Notes under the pieces: model-generated
What the model was told of the DNA's origin: nothing
The model's database searches: none
Seen by the model: the letters and a program-made list of their open reading frames with translations, nothing else
Shown here: piece by piece, positions 1 to 19,899 of the stretch
Layout of the letters: every line of letters begins with the position of its first letter
Position numbering within the stretch: the first letter of the stretch is position 1
DNA from: Albula goreensis
Lineage: Eukaryota; Chordata; Actinopteri; Albuliformes; Albulidae
Length of the DNA: 64,000 nucleotides
Reading direction: 5' to 3'
Assembly: GCA_022829145.1 (NCBI GenBank)
Contig: CM040765.1
Coordinates: forward strand, 17,866,292-17,930,291
Position numbers and translations under genes: made by a program

Positions 1-666
1 GTAGTCTCAATCTGAGCCATGAGACTATGCTACATAACATTAGACCACTATCTCTGCATGGAAATTCAAAGAATATGAACACTCTGTTTTGATTTTTGGG
101 AGTTTGTGTAATGGGAGGACTTCAACTGGGTCCTTGGATTACTTCAGTGATCCCACAGATCAAAGTGCTTGTAAATCTCACGCTCAGGCTTACGAGTTCT
201 CTACTGTTACAGAAGAGGGGATTTCTGCACTATCTGCAGTGATATCACAACCTGTATCTCTGAGCACCATTGCCAAAAATGTCATTCTGAAACCTGAAGC
301 ACAACAGAGGAAAAAAAAATCAAAAAGCAATGTTCTGTAGTGATTGTAATCAGATTGTATAAACCCAGGAATTCATTTCGATGAATTTAAATGTACTCTC
401 TTAATCTCTGGGAGTAAAAGCTGATGTTGGGGGGAAATATGTAGACGCTGGGGGCTCTTGTTTGTCAGATAAGATTTGTTTTGTTTGTTTGAGATTAGTC
501 TGAGGGAGGGGGCAGGGACAGGCGGGTGGAGTTGATTATAGGGCGAAATCAGACTCCCCTTGTTTGGTAGTTTCCTGCTTTTGGGGTCAGATACAGTACA
601 GTAATCTGTCTCCCTCTCTAAACCTGCTGGAGCTGGAGCCTGCTCAGAGCAGGGATTAGAAACGTG

Positions 667-721
<55 letters not shown>

Positions 722-765
722 ACGTATGAGTGCGTGCGTGTGTGTGTGTGCGTGTGTGCACGTAT

Positions 766-801
<36 letters not shown>

Positions 802-2173
802 ACGTATGAGTGCGTGCGTGTGTGTGTGCGCGTGTGTGTGTGTGTGTGTGCACATATGAGTGTGTGTGCATGCACGTATGAGTGTGTGTGTGTGTGTGTG
901 TGTGTGCATATGAGTGTGTGTGTGTGTATGAGTGTGTGCGTGTGTGTGTGTGTGTGCACATATGAGTGTGTGTGTGTGTATGAGTGTGTGCGTGTGTGTT
1001 TGTGTGCACATATGTGTGTGTGTGTGTATGAGTGTGTGCGTGTGTGTGTTTGTGTGCACATATGAGTGTGTGTGTGCACGTATGAGTGCGTGCGTGTGTG
1101 TGTGTGCGTGTGTGCACGTATGAGTGTGTGTGTGTATGAGTGTGTGCGTGTGTGTGTGTGTGCACATATGAGTGTGTGTGCATGCACGTATGAGTGTGTG
1201 TGTGTGTGTGTGTGTGCACATACGAGTGTGTGTGTATGCACGTATGAGTGTGTGTGTGTGTGTGTATGTGTGTGCGCGTGTGTGCACGTATGAGTGTGTG
1301 TGTGTGTATGAGTGTGTGCGTGTGTGTGCATACGAGTGTGTGTTTGTGTGCGCATATGAGTGTGTGTGTGCACGTATGACGTATGAGTGTGTGTGCGCAT
1401 ATGAGTGTGTGTGTGTGTGTGTGTTTGCGTGTGTGTGTGTGTGTGTGTGTGTGCGCACGCACTTGTGGCCAGAGCCTCCTCTTTACACTATCAAAAACAT
1501 GTGCCAACAACAGATTATAGAATAATCCCACCAGTTCACTCAGGTCAATATTCTTGAAGTAATATACTTATGAAATAGACGCAGACTGTCATGACAACTA
1601 TGTCACGTGTAGAATGTGCAAGATCAAATGTCTTAGCGCAAGGGAAATCGTTTCAGAAGGAAGTGAGAAGCAAATTGCAAGACAAATTCATACTTTCACT
1701 GACATTTCAATTTCCAGACCTGAATGATTGTAACACCATTTTCAAACTACCAGATGTGATACATAGCTGAAAAAAACATCAGAATGATTTAATATGGGCA
1801 TTTAGCATGGGGAAATTCTGTCTCCCACTCCATTAACGCAAAACATTTCAATTTTATGCATCTTGTGAAAATTCATTAGTGAATGAGACCAAGTTCAACA
1901 CTTTGGCAGTGATGTGGCATAGTGTACCCTTAGCTCTGAGAACTCCTTTTAGCACCTGCAACCTTCTGTAGTTATGAAGCACAACAGAAAGGACTGAAAA
2001 ACTGTAAGTGCTTAGTGTCAGTATCAGGATCCATTTGAGAAAAAATCTTTTTGTTTTGTCGCACAAAACAGTCTGTTTGTTACAGTATGAATTTGATGAA
2101 AAAAGCTTTGTGTTCTCTTGTTTCTATAAAGGAGTTATAATGTTGTAATGAATGTGTTATATGTATGTTACAG
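1..2173. other. Intron of the lrrc75-like gene, upstream part
   Basis: I see no coding exon here. The stretch is inferred to be intron because the exon at 2174 starts with a splice acceptor and the upstream exons of the family (start codon and the region ending near a CPKK motif in mammals) are not found. Apart from the very large TG-rich array at 664-1462 it looks like unique AT-rich DNA. Confidence 0.6.
664..1462. repeat. 800-bp interrupted (TG)n array
   Basis: Almost pure alternating TG is broken more than 20 times by short blocks of the type cacgtatgag or catatgag, so it behaves partly as a minisatellite of irregular unit length. Open frames across it encode only Cys-Val or Thr-His repeats on the two strands and are not genes. 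Alternating purine-pyrimidine sequence of this length can adopt Z-DNA. Confidence 0.95.
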
Positions 2174-8573
<6,400 letters not shown>

Positions 8574-9043
8574 AATGGGGGGAACTACAATCTAAGGCTC
8601 CCCAGGGCCAGGAATAGCGACCCCTGTATTTGGGGATTAAAGATCCCTCCGGTCAATTTTACCCCCCCTTACCCCCCCCCACCGACCTCTCACCCCTGAC
8701 CTGGCTGGGGTCTGACTCCTCCGCCCTCATGTTCTTAGCCAACCACTGCCGATAGCGCTGGTCAGTTGGCCCGCTCATGAAACACTGCTGGCAGCCCACC
8801 CAGTGTCGCCCCCTCACTGAGTCACAGTGAGAGTCAGGCTTCAAAGGTTTGAGGGTTCAGGGTTCGAGGGTTCGGATCTTTCCTGCCACTGATCTCTCAA
8901 CACAGTGAATGAGAATAATTCCATCAGCTGTCAGAGAGGGAGAGGGAGAAAAAGAGAAATGGGATGAGACAGTCAGAGAGAGGATGGGGGAGAGACAGAG
9001 GGGGGAAGAGCCACAGCAAAACAGAGAGAGAGAGAGAAGAGCA

Positions 9044-9079
<36 letters not shown>

Positions 9080-9469
9080 TGGCAAGAGAGAAGAGAAGGT
9101 GAAGTGGTAGTTCTGACCCACCCAGTGCCCTGCCTGTAGTTGGAGCTGGGCTGAACTTGAGCAGTATCTCCCCTGGTACAGACCAGTCCAGACCAGCCTG
9201 TGGAACAGGTGAACAGGTGAATGCTGTTACACCTGTGCTCCTCTCTCTCCCTCTCCCTGGGCCGAAGGCTCCGGGTAGCCCGTATGAAGCAAGAGACAGG
9301 GAATCCGGCTGGGGAGGACAGTGCTCTGGACAGAGCAGGAGGGCGGTGTTTCCTCTGTCTTTGCATCTTTGGGAATGCTGGTCTAACGTCTGCATTGCCT
9401 GCAGAGAGACTGTGACCAAGTGCCAGTTATGGCCGTGTTGTGTATCCCTGTGTATTCACGTGACTGTGG
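8574..9469 (+). other. lrrc75: Probable 3' UTR of the lrrc75-like gene
   Basis: It runs from the stop codon to the poly(A) signal at 9470. It contains a poly-C-rich segment near 8664-8690 and a purine tract rich in GAGA at 8935-9080. No conserved coding frame was seen. Confidence 0.6.
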
Positions 9470-9475
9470 AATAAA
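9470..9475 (+). terminator. lrrc75: Poly(A) signal AATAAA
   Basis: A canonical AATAAA about 0.9 kb after the stop codon, followed by T-rich and GT-rich sequence (tttttctt, then tgtatgtgtgtc), as expected of a cleavage and polyadenylation site. Confidence 0.65.
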
Positions 9476-10105
9476 CTGAATTTTTCTTAAACCAACATGT
9501 CCTGTATGTGTGTCTTTATGTATTGCATAAAAAAAATGTATTCAATGGGATTGACTCAATCCACAGTAACTGGCCTCTGTATATGCAATCCAGTCAAAAT
9601 GGACTTTACATTACAGCCTACTTTATTCTTTGAGTATTTTGTGTTCTGGTGGAGACAAACGTGAAGACCAGTTAACACGCTTTCTTCCCTCTGAAACAGT
9701 GGAGGACATGCCCTTAAAAGACTGATGTTAATTATGATAGAGTTACATGCACTGAATCTAGTGCACTATTTTTACTGCTCAGTTACTGGCAAACTTGTGA
9801 AAAGCAAATCAAAACATAAAGAACTTCAGTATTTCTAAACTGAACATGTAAGTGAGAGACTGTTTCAGGTTCTGGAGCAGTAAGACTGGGTATCAGTGTG
9901 TGCTTTGAGTGGGTCTCTTCATTTATAACAGAGTGTCTTTGGACACAGACTGCCAAGACTACTCGCCCCCAACCCCTCACACACACGCAGTTATCCATTT
10001 AAAAAATCAATCTGGACCAGCGCCAGGCAGCAAACGTCGCGATCCAGAGTCTGAGGCCAGCAGAACCGCAGACTGAGCCATAAACAACTGAAACAGCCCA
10101 GCGGA

Positions 10106-10238
10106 GCGGCCCAAACGACCCCCTGCCGGTGTGCGTCTCAGGGAGGCAGCGGCCCAAATGAGCCCCCCCCTCGGTGTGCGTCTCAGGGAGGCAGCGGCCC
10201 AAATGAGCCCCCCCCACCTCGGTGTGCGTCTGAGGGAG
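10106..10238. repeat. GC-rich 43-46-bp tandem repeat, 3 copies
   Basis: Each copy starts gcggcccaaatgagccccc and ends ggtgtgcgtctcagggaggca. Copies differ mainly in the length of the C run. CpG-rich in an otherwise AT-rich area. Confidence 0.9.
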
Positions 10239-11190
10239 GCTCGGCCTGAGCTGCTCCTGCAGCTCTCTTAAATGGTCTGTATTATTATTCTATCTACATC
10301 ATCACGGGAAAGGTGAACTGCGGCCATGTGGAATTAAAAGAACGTTTTCCATTACGACTGACCGGTTTGTGCTGAAACAAGTATTTCACCACAATTGGTC
10401 GAGTGGTCTAAGAGGAAAGAGTAATATATATTTATTATATATTTATTATTATTACATATTCTATAATAATGTACAGTAATATACAACTAATTTAATGTAA
10501 TACATAATTTCAATAATATATTGTTAACATATAATATGACAGCAGTAATTAGTACAATTTCAGCTATCTATGGTCAGTTGTTAAGTTGGTCACACAATGA
10601 CTTGTCCTAAATAGTGTAGCATACTGAAACACAATGTTTACCTTGTGTTACAGTATGATGTAACACTGTATACAGTCTAGTACAAGCTGACACAGTATGA
10701 CACAGTCCCATCATAAGACACAGCCCGATACAGGTGTAGGGTGAGTCTACTGTCCACAGAACAGTTTTAAAAAGAGTACAGTCTGTCTGCAGTACTACCT
10801 TTATGGAAATGTGTTAAAGTGTAACATCAAAAATATATTTTTCACTTCACCATGCTTTTATCTGTAAAATCAATAAGTAGACCTAAAATCTCAAAATAAT
10901 TTAACATGGTGTGTATCTTTCGGTATGAAAAGCCATAAATCATTTGAAAAGTTGGAGAGCGTTTAAAACTCGGCAGCTCGAGTTTTGTAGTTTTGCTTTC
11001 CTTTGCCTTCGGTTTACCATCTGAATTATTGGCTCATTTATCAAAGTCCTACACAAGCAACGGCTGACAAAACGGGGAAAACATCACACTGCAGCAGTTT
11101 TGGGGTGTGGGTGTCTCACCAAGACAGGAGAAAGTTTAACAGCCAAAGAATATTCCAGAAATCCTTCAACCAAATGGCTCAACCAGATAT

Positions 11191-11397
11191 CTTAAAATGC
11201 GGAATTTAGTCGACAGTCTTATCCAAACGATGACATAAATAGCTTACGTTTTTAGCATACTGGATGTCTTACCAAAGCAATTTGGGTGCAGCTATGCCCC
11301 AACAGCATAACGGCACCGCCCCACTTTGGAATCAAACCTGCAAACTCTTAATTACAAATCCAGTTCCCTCACGGTTACACTACAATGCTGCCTATGC
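11191..11397 (-). mobile_element. tRNA-derived SINE, family 2, nearly full length
   Basis: Read on the minus strand: head GGCAGCATTGTAGTGTAACC, then GAGTTTGCAGGTTTGATTCC (B-box-like), a middle CAAATTGCTTTGGTAAGACA and the tail TTGGATAAGACTGTCGACTA AATTCC. The order head, B box, body and SINE tail is intact, but the copy is diverged. Confidence 0.82.
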
Positions 11398-11704
11398 ATA
11401 AACAACAGACTACTGACCACTGTTCACTGAAACAGCTCTGTGTAAACCTTATTGTGTTAATATCTTGTGGTATTTCCTTCATTTCACTGTTATACGGAAT
11501 TAACACGGGCAGATTTAGATGAAATAGCAGCAGATTAATACTAAACTGCATCCTGTTTCATCGAACCCTAAGCTCAGGCCATTTTTCTGGTTTGAACACC
11601 CCTGGATGTACCTCTCACTCTCTCAGATCAAGTGTAGTCTAATGTAATACAGGCAGAGAAGCTCGCATCCATTTCACACAAGTAGAAGGCAAGAGATATA
11701 TGGC

Positions 11705-11825
11705 TGCAATGGTGACATTCCAAACTGCTATAAAATTGACTTTACCTTGATACAGGTATAAACCAAATCTTGGTTTTAAGAAAATGGATGTGCAAATTAT
11801 TCAATCTATTCATTGCGCCACAATT
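11705..11825 (+). repeat. Unnamed dispersed repeat, copy 1
   Basis: Shares a core (attccaaactgctataaaat, then actttaccttgatacagg-like, then cttggttttaa) with copies at 51820-51925 and 58655-58760. The function and family are not known to me. Confidence 0.55.
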
Positions 11826-14800
11826 TAGGTCTTTTGAGAACGGAGCTCATTTCTGTGTTTTGCGGCTACATTCCTTAGTTATTGCTGTTCCCAGACAGTA
11901 AGGTGAGTGTCTTGACATGCTTTGAGAATGAGTTGCCTGTGGTTGGTGACTAGAGAAAACGTAATCTGACCACAGTGTTGACAGGACATGTTGTTTGCTC
12001 ATCTGTGGAGTCAAAGCCATGTTTACTGAAATTAGTCAATCCTGGCAGCCTATTTTTAATATCCTGTGATTCAAATCCCTGCTCTAATATTCCAAAAACA
12101 CACAGTGTAAATAACACTTCATTTATCAAGCCAGAGACCTTTAATAGGGCAAAACCACAACTGTTTACATTTCACTGACCAATCTGAACAGCTGGATTCT
12201 CTCTGAAACAGCTCCAGGCTCAAAACATTAGAATAGGAGGCAGTTTGGGAGATGAGCAGCAGATTAAAGTGTTGGTGGTGTTTGTAAACGTTTGTGAAAT
12301 GTAGTTTCATGATGTTCTTCCACAGAGGATTTTATAAAATTAAGTGAGCCATAATGAGTTGATTGTAGACCGGTGTGGTTTAAAATATGGCAATAACTGA
12401 ACTTTAACTCCTGTTTTCACCACATCACCTGATCTAAACTGCCTATTACATTCAGGATGAGAGCAGGTACATAAAAAAAAAAGTGTTGTACTATGCGATA
12501 TTGAATTTTATAATACTAACATTTCTGCTGACTATCAAAAAAGAACAAGAAAGACAGGTATTAAATGCCTGTACATTAAATTCGTATCATGTGAGACTTT
12601 TCTGTAATTACTAAGGAGGGTGGTGAGCACTTTTGTACGCAAAGAAAAATTTCTGTGAATAACAGACAGCGTAGATATCTACTCTAATCTAATCTAGCTA
12701 AACATGAGAACGGCCACCAAGAAGCCAAAGCTGTCTATTCCACATGTTGACAAAGGCCATGAGAACCTCTGTCTCATACCAGGAGATATCCTTACGGACC
12801 TCCCCCACTAGAACCAGAGCCATTCTTCTGGACTCCCTCCATTAGAACTGGAACCCTTCATTTGGACCTCTGCCATCAGAATCTCTGAAACACACCAACA
12901 GCTATCCTCCATTAAAACCACAGCCACCCCCATGGACCTCTCCCTTATGGAGCCGGGCATTTGAGAGCGTTAACAAGCTCATTCACATGTGCGCAATTTC
13001 TGGGAAATGTGTTGTTTATTAAGAGACCCACAAGAAGGAACGATTTCAAAATGTTTATTGGTACATTTATGAAAAGTAACATGTGTTATTTTCATCAATT
13101 ATGATGGAATTTATGGGAATTGTGTACATGAGGTCAGCGGCACAGAAGAGATTTTTGAAGTGGGAGGGACTCAACTTTTAAACTTATACTATATATATTT
13201 ATTTATTTATTTATTTATTTTTTCTCAAAAGTGGGGGAGGATTGGAGTCCCTATGAAACTGGGGGGGACGAATCCCCCCCCCCATTTGCACCCCTACATG
13301 AGGCCCCAGGTCCGCTGAATTTATAACCTTGCTTGGCACAACTGGTTCAGATCCAGGCCGGCAGATGAAGTGAGTTAACTCCATAACGACCTGCAGTGGG
13401 GGGAGAGTGGGCGGCATGTAACCTTTTTTTTCCAAATTACCCTGATGTAAATTTACCTCAAAACGCTTGACAGGAGGGTTACCCTCACCACAGTGGAATA
13501 GTGTATTAATACGGTACAGACTGTGGACCTTTGAAACAGATCCAGTAGATTGCTGGATCCCACATTCTGCACATTGTTAAGGCACTGTTCTGGTGGATAT
13601 AACATCCCAGCTGTCTGTATCATGTTAAAGTACTGTTCCAGTGAGACGATGTGCCCCACAGTCGTGTTATTGTTTGCCGTTCCACGTTGCGTAAATGCTG
13701 AAATTCTGAATAAAGTTTTCAGGTAAGAATATAATGGCAGCCCAAACACGGTGTTGTAACCATTGTAACCATGACTCAGTTGTTTCTCATGGTAGTTCCC
13801 AGAATGTTGGTAAGTAACAGTTAATGATTCCCAGTGTTCCTGTGGACATGGTTCTCACAGTTCAATCAATTACATGCCTTCTTCTCCAGGCTGGTGGAGG
13901 AGAGACCAGTTCTTTCACTAAACAAAGGTGCCACCTAGGGGTTGTACCATGTAACAGCATTTAAAATCCCTTCATAACTCTCACCTGGGGCGGGCAACCT
14001 TGTGTTTCACCTGCAGATTGGGGGTGTATCCCATTTTCACTTCATTCTGAGAGAGGGGGAAAGCCAGGACCCCGTTGCTCTGAGACTGATAGAGAGTGAG
14101 AGAGGAGGAGTGAGGGGGTGCAGAGTGTGTGACATTCAGCTACTTCAGTCCTCCATCCCACAAGCTGCCCAGACCTTTTTTTCACAGGGAGAGAAGAAAT
14201 GCAAACTGGATTTTTGGTACTGCCGCAAACCCAGAGGGCCGAGGTGTCTCCTGGTTTGCGGTTTTATCCCAGCATCGAAGCCATGAAGTCAGCACCTGGC
14301 TGAGGAACCAGCACACCTTGTCTCTGAGGTCAAAACTGAGCTGCTGATCGAGAGGAAACCACAACAAACAAAGCAAATGGTGAAGCCCTCCAGACCTGGA
14401 GTCTGAAAGCCTTACTTTTCAAAGACGCTCTTGTGCCTAATCCAAAACAAGTACCGTCTCGTTGGAGTTGGAGATTTGCTGCTAGGGTTGCAATTGGAAT
14501 TGCCACAAAATATGTGGAGTAAGAAAAAACCTCATCTTAAGATTACAGGCCTTTTATTCACCTTTGGGGTCCCTACAGAAAGCTGAACTCGATCCGTCAG
14601 CACGTATGGATGGCATGGACCCAAAGGCCAAAGGAGACATATCGAATACCCAGAGGAGCTGCCGCTTTTCATTTCAGAAAATTCACATCAAAGAAACCAG
14701 GTGAAGTGAGTAAACTGTAATCAACTACTTTACCTGAGTAATTACATCCCAAGTATAAATTAAAGCAAGTCATTGGTCATCTGGCTTTGGCTGATGACCA

Positions 14801-17800
14801 CAGTTTGTGTAGTGACATGTTTTAGTGTTGGGTTACCTATACCGGCCCGTCAGGGCAAAGAATGGACACCTGTGCATTACAGCATCTAGACAGCACAGTA
14901 GAATCAGTTCACCCTGACCAGCCCCAAAACATGGAGATGGTTTATGTGTAAAAAAACTCCTTTCAATGGAAAGTACCAGAAGGCCCTATAACAAGTATAA
15001 TCTGATTTTCATATAATAAAGTTATAATAATGAAGCATGTGGTTCTGACACAACACTGCCCCTTCAGCATTTTGGGCCTCTGTTGGACTGTTCTGCAGCT
15101 GTAGTGTGCACAGATGTGGTGAGCTCCCAGCACTGCTCCGCCTGGCTCACTACGGCCGCTGACCACTGGCATAGCTGCTGTAGCTGATGGTGCATCTCAA
15201 TGTAGCACTGGCCTCCCACTTCACAATCAGCTCTCAGGGTACACACAACGATTAGACCATGAGGGGATGGGGGGGGGCATGTCCCTCCATCCCCCCATAG
15301 ATTACGCCTATGGTCTACTCACATCACCTTTTTTCTTGGGTTCAAACTAGTCGCTGATTTTTGGCTTAAAGCAAAAAGACACGGTGGCTGCTCTGGGCCA
15401 GGGTTTTTTTAGACCACACAAAGGTTCAGCCTCAGGGGGGAGGAACACGCATTATAAAAGGGTGAGATATGGATGCGAGAGTTCTCCTTACTGTCATAAT
15501 GTGACACGAGAACAAATTGCCCAGAAGGTTTATTTTTGTTCAATAAGTAAAACTTAACTTTGCTTTGAATGAATGTCTGTATTGTCACTGCTAATTAGAA
15601 AGCCGGGAGCACGCAGGCAGTATAACAGAGAATATAAACCAGTCCCAGCTTGTCTCTGAACGGTGGATGGCTCACATTTACTTAGCAGCGCAGCAATTAA
15701 ACCAGAACAAGTCTAAACGCACAAAGCCAACAGGAGTGAGGGGCGTATTTATATTATAGGAGATGCTAGTGGCCTACAGTATCTTTCCAGTGTAATGAAT
15801 GTTAACGGTATGTTTATAATGTACAGGAATCTGCATTGTATTTCTAATAGACTGCATACAAGCAGCCTACATGATGTTTGTAAGGTAGAGGATCCTGTTT
15901 GCCTACGGTCTGTTTTCAATGAATGTTATGCTAATGTCCCACAGTATATTTCCATTGTTTGGGGATGATAACAGTCTGCATGATAATGTTTATGTTACCG
16001 GATACATGTCAATGTAGACAATGTAGTGGCATTATATTTCCAGTGTACGTTGATGCCAATGGCCAACATTATCTTTTTTATCGTAAAGTATGTTAAACTT
16101 CAATTGACTGAGATGCAAAGGAACAGGGCCTGTAAATTGGAACTCACAGGTTGCCCCCATCCAAAAATTATTTAAGACAACACACATAACGGTGACTCAA
16201 ACCGTTAAAAAAAGACTCGTCCTTGAAGGAACAGCTGAACAAAGGCAACGGTATTTGTGTCAGTGCAATCTGAGGTCCATCTCTGCGTGTCTGCACAACT
16301 TGTTGTCTGATCACTGTTCCATGAAGATGGGATCAGTCAGCTCAGCGTCTGCCCTGTGGGGCTGTTCCACAGTGAATATAGCGGCAGACTTCCACTGTCA
16401 GTCCCTGTGCCGTCGGGTCAGCGTCAGTGAGTGAGCGGGGACGGCCGTCTGCTCCAGGTGTAGCAGCGGCACCAGGTGTGGCGGATTTGGGGCAGGTGCC
16501 AGCACCTGCCATTCACACTGCAGGTCCAGATTCAGCCAAGTTTTATTCAAGCCACCACACACACACAAACATGCATGCGCACACACCCACACACATACAG
16601 CACATCACAAACCACAAGTAACACATGCACACACACACACACACACACACATCCTACAGCAGAAACACACAAATCCTAAAGCTGAAACACACACACACAC
16701 ACACACAGCACATTACAAACCACAAATAACACACACACACACAAACACCCACACACACATCCTACAGCAGAAACACACAAATCCTAAAGCTGAAAAACAC
16801 ACACATATACACAAACACTTTGGTCTTTGGCTGGGTGCTTACTCATTGGTGATGGCACTCCAAACCCTACACCCCGGCCTTTGAAGAGCTCTCAGTAAAG
16901 TGATCCATGCCTGGCCCTGCAGGGCATGCTCTCTGTACAGGTTCAGATGTGTGTCTCTGTGCAGAACGGGCACAGGCGCACTGCAGCAGGCCTCACCTCT
17001 GGCTGCAATTCTTCACAAATGACAGTTCCAGGAATCGTCTTTCTTTCTCTTGTTCTCTCTGATGTTTCCCATTTATCAACTCTGCCCGACAAAAAATATT
17101 GCATCACACAGCACTGGATTTCCACTCCCCATTCCTGTCAACAGAAAACCATTTTCTGCAGAAACTAAGATGATGACTGGACTGACCCCTCCGACTCCAT
17201 ATTACAGAGAGCTTACAGCACTGATGGCAAGCCGAAATGGGCCCAGGGCCCTAATGCTGTGACATAAGAATGTAAAAAGACCAAATGATGCAAACATACC
17301 ATTTATACCTTGTCATTGCGAACCCGGCCTCACAAAGAGCTCACTGTAACAGTGCTAGCCCTTAATCACGGTGTATACATAGCTAACACAACAAGTTATT
17401 TGACCGAGTGCTAACCAGATATAAGAAAGGCACGGAGACCCATGAAAAAGAATAAAGAAGGGCAATTATATTGGAGCCTGGTATAAAATGAGCAAGTTAT
17501 GCAGAGAAAACTTCAGACATTTAATATGTATTTTAATAACAAAAGGAAACTAGAAGGAGACTTAACGGTTTTTTACATTCATAAAAGGGTTTAACAAAGG
17601 TAAACACATTATTTTTCAGGCTGGCTTCTGTCAGCAGTACAAGGTATTGATGGAAATTAGGTCAAGGTAAGTTCCCTCTATTAATCAAACTCCTCCTGTT
17701 TGCATTTACTCAATCACATGTATACATAAGTGTTTAGAGCATATTGGCTAATCCATATCATTGGAAAATGGATCAGGTTCTTACAAACAACTAAAAGTCT

Positions 17801-18154
17801 CAACATGGAAAAGCCACACCTTTATGTAAAGGTTACACATTCCTGTGAAATAATGTATTACTTTAGGGGCAAATATTTTATTCATGTCCCTTCAGTAACC
17901 TGGAAATACATGTATAAATCCAAGTTTTGGTAAGATATCTTGTTTGACTCGGTAGATAACTGTCCCTACATGTATCACTTCCAAGACTCCATACTGTGGA
18001 ATTCTGTTTGGGCGGGAGAGCTTTCGGTATCAGAATGACTCAATAGTACCCCCTGCTGGCAGGAGTACAAAAGGGACAGCTTGCTTTGTGTTAAAATGGG
18101 GAGAGAGAGCAGCAGATTCGTGATGGGAGAATGAGGTCCCATGAAACCAATGCA

Positions 18155-18236
18155 GACTGAAGCAACCTGAACTGAACCCCCATCTCTCAACTGGAAGCTC
18201 AGCTCCCTGACCATTACACTGCACTGCTACACCAGT
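18155..18236 (-). mobile_element. SINE family 2, head fragment
   Basis: The minus strand reads CTGGTGTAGCAGTGCAGTGT AATGGTCAGGGAGCTGAGCT and then a GGGGTTCAGTTC B-box-like end. Only the tRNA-like head remains. Confidence 0.65.
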
Positions 18237-18422
18237 TCAGCTGACTGATGTTCATAGTTCTCATTGACCAATTCATTGTTTCACCAAAGCAGATTCTCTT
18301 ACTGGAGTTGGGATGGGGCGCCATCTGTTGGTTAGTTAGTGAATTACACACTTTTTACAATAGTATCGTCATGGAGCAGTAACTGGGTCATGATACAACT
18401 GTATTTGAAACATTTTAACTCT

Positions 18423-18930
18423 AAAATAGTCACTGGCTCTCTCCAGCCGTACTGTGTGCGGTCTGTCTGGAGTAAAATAGTCACTGGCTCTCTCCTGCCG
18501 TACTGTGTGCGGTCCGTCTGGAGTAAAATAGTCACTGGCTCTCTCCTGCCGTACTGTGTGCGATCCGTCTGGTGTAAAATAGTCACTAGCTTTCTCCTGC
18601 CGTACTGTGTGTGGCCAGTAGCATGTAAAATAGTTACTGACTCTCCTTTGGTTCAGAATGAAGCTTGTATTATGCAAAATAGTCACTGTATCTCTCTGAT
18701 AGTGCAGTGTGTGGTGTGTAGGGTATAAAACAGTCACTGGGTCTCTCCTGTGGTACTATGTATGATGTAAAATAGAAGTAGTTCTCTCCTGAACCACTGT
18801 TTATTGTCTGTAGGGTGTAAAATACTCTCTGGTTGTCCTGTAGTACCATGTGTGGTCTGTGCAGTGTAAAATTTTCACTGGCTCTCTCCTGTAGCAATCC
18901 GTGTGGCCTGTTGGGTGTAAAATAGTCCCA
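18423..18930. repeat. 51-bp tandem repeat, about 10 copies
   Basis: Units begin aaaatagtcactggctctct and end with a gtctgtctggagt-like piece. Starts at 18423, 18474, 18525, 18576 and 18627 are exactly 51 bp apart. Identity is high in the first four and decays towards 18930, with unit length changes. Frames are open on both strands only because 51 is a multiple of three. Confidence 0.95.
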
Positions 18931-19899
18931 GATTCACCTTACAACTCCTATCTTTAACAGGAGCGTGTGCTACAGTGTCGTTAATAGCAGTATGTGAGCT
19001 ATCTTATCTATAATAGGAATGTGTGTATTTTACAGGAGTGTGAGTGTCACTGTATTAAGCAGTGTGTGAGCTGTGAGCTGCGGTGACTTCAACAGGAGTG
19101 TGTGTGACAGTACCTGTAAAGAAGGCTTCACTGGGGTGCGTTGTCATGACGGCAGAAACTGCGTCTGCACTGCATTCCTACAGGCACGACTGTGTGTGTC
19201 TGTGTGTGTGTGTATGTGTGTGTACAGGTTAATATATTAATTTACACTAATGCACAGTTTCTACCATTCAGTATGGAGTACATGTGTCAATATGAATTGA
19301 TATAAATAAGTATGACAAGAGCATGATAATCATGATTCCTTCATATGTTACATAAAAGGTAATAATTAAAATAATTATGTATCTTTGTTGTACTGTCACC
19401 AAGTGTTAAACCAGGACCGCACTATGGCGTTTCGGTATTTGACGAAGGCATACAGTGGGACAATTTGACTTCAGAGTGCAGTCCACATACACTGCCAAGT
19501 TGTGCATTATACAAAGTATGAAGAGTTATGCCTTTGTCTACTAGCCTCGGACGTCGAATATATTTATTTAAATATTCATTCATATCGCCATCGACCGAGA
19601 TCTTTATCAATGAATGAGTAAACCGCAAAGCAGCATGTAGGCCTACCACACAAAAACTGGTTACCATGACTAAGCATAAACATGATATTTTATCCATACA
19701 CGAATTTAACATCGACTGGAAATCGCAATCTTCAGTCCAACCACCGAACGTGAATTCACCAATTATGCACTACGTGAATATTAGGTACCTGGCTAGAATG
19801 TTCGAGGGTCCAGATGTGTACAGCGTCACAATGTATCTCAAATGGAACTGATTTTTTTTTTATTTAGCTAATCTATCCAAAGGAAATGAACCAAATGCC

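Larger units (their letters stand above)
9500..19890. other. Intergenic region between lrrc75-like and rnf34
   Basis: No coding exon, RNA gene or promoter that I can support. Open frames are short and lack family similarity. Recognisable contents are the repeats and SINE fragments listed separately, CA-rich stretches near 16556-16815, a degenerate roughly 34-bp repeat at 12790-12950 (variants of ggacctcccccactagaacc), and two G/C-run segments at 13240-13300 and 15254-15310 that resemble each other and may be ends of an unnamed fish repeat. Confidence 0.6.

Noticed and set aside
373-1531. Long open frames of Thr-His and Cys-Val repeats on both strands
   Set aside because: They are translations of the TG array, with no domain, no codon bias and no family similarity.
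8857-9474. Overlapping open frames after the lrrc75 stop codon
   Set aside because: They are driven by the GAGA purine tract and lie in the likely 3' UTR.
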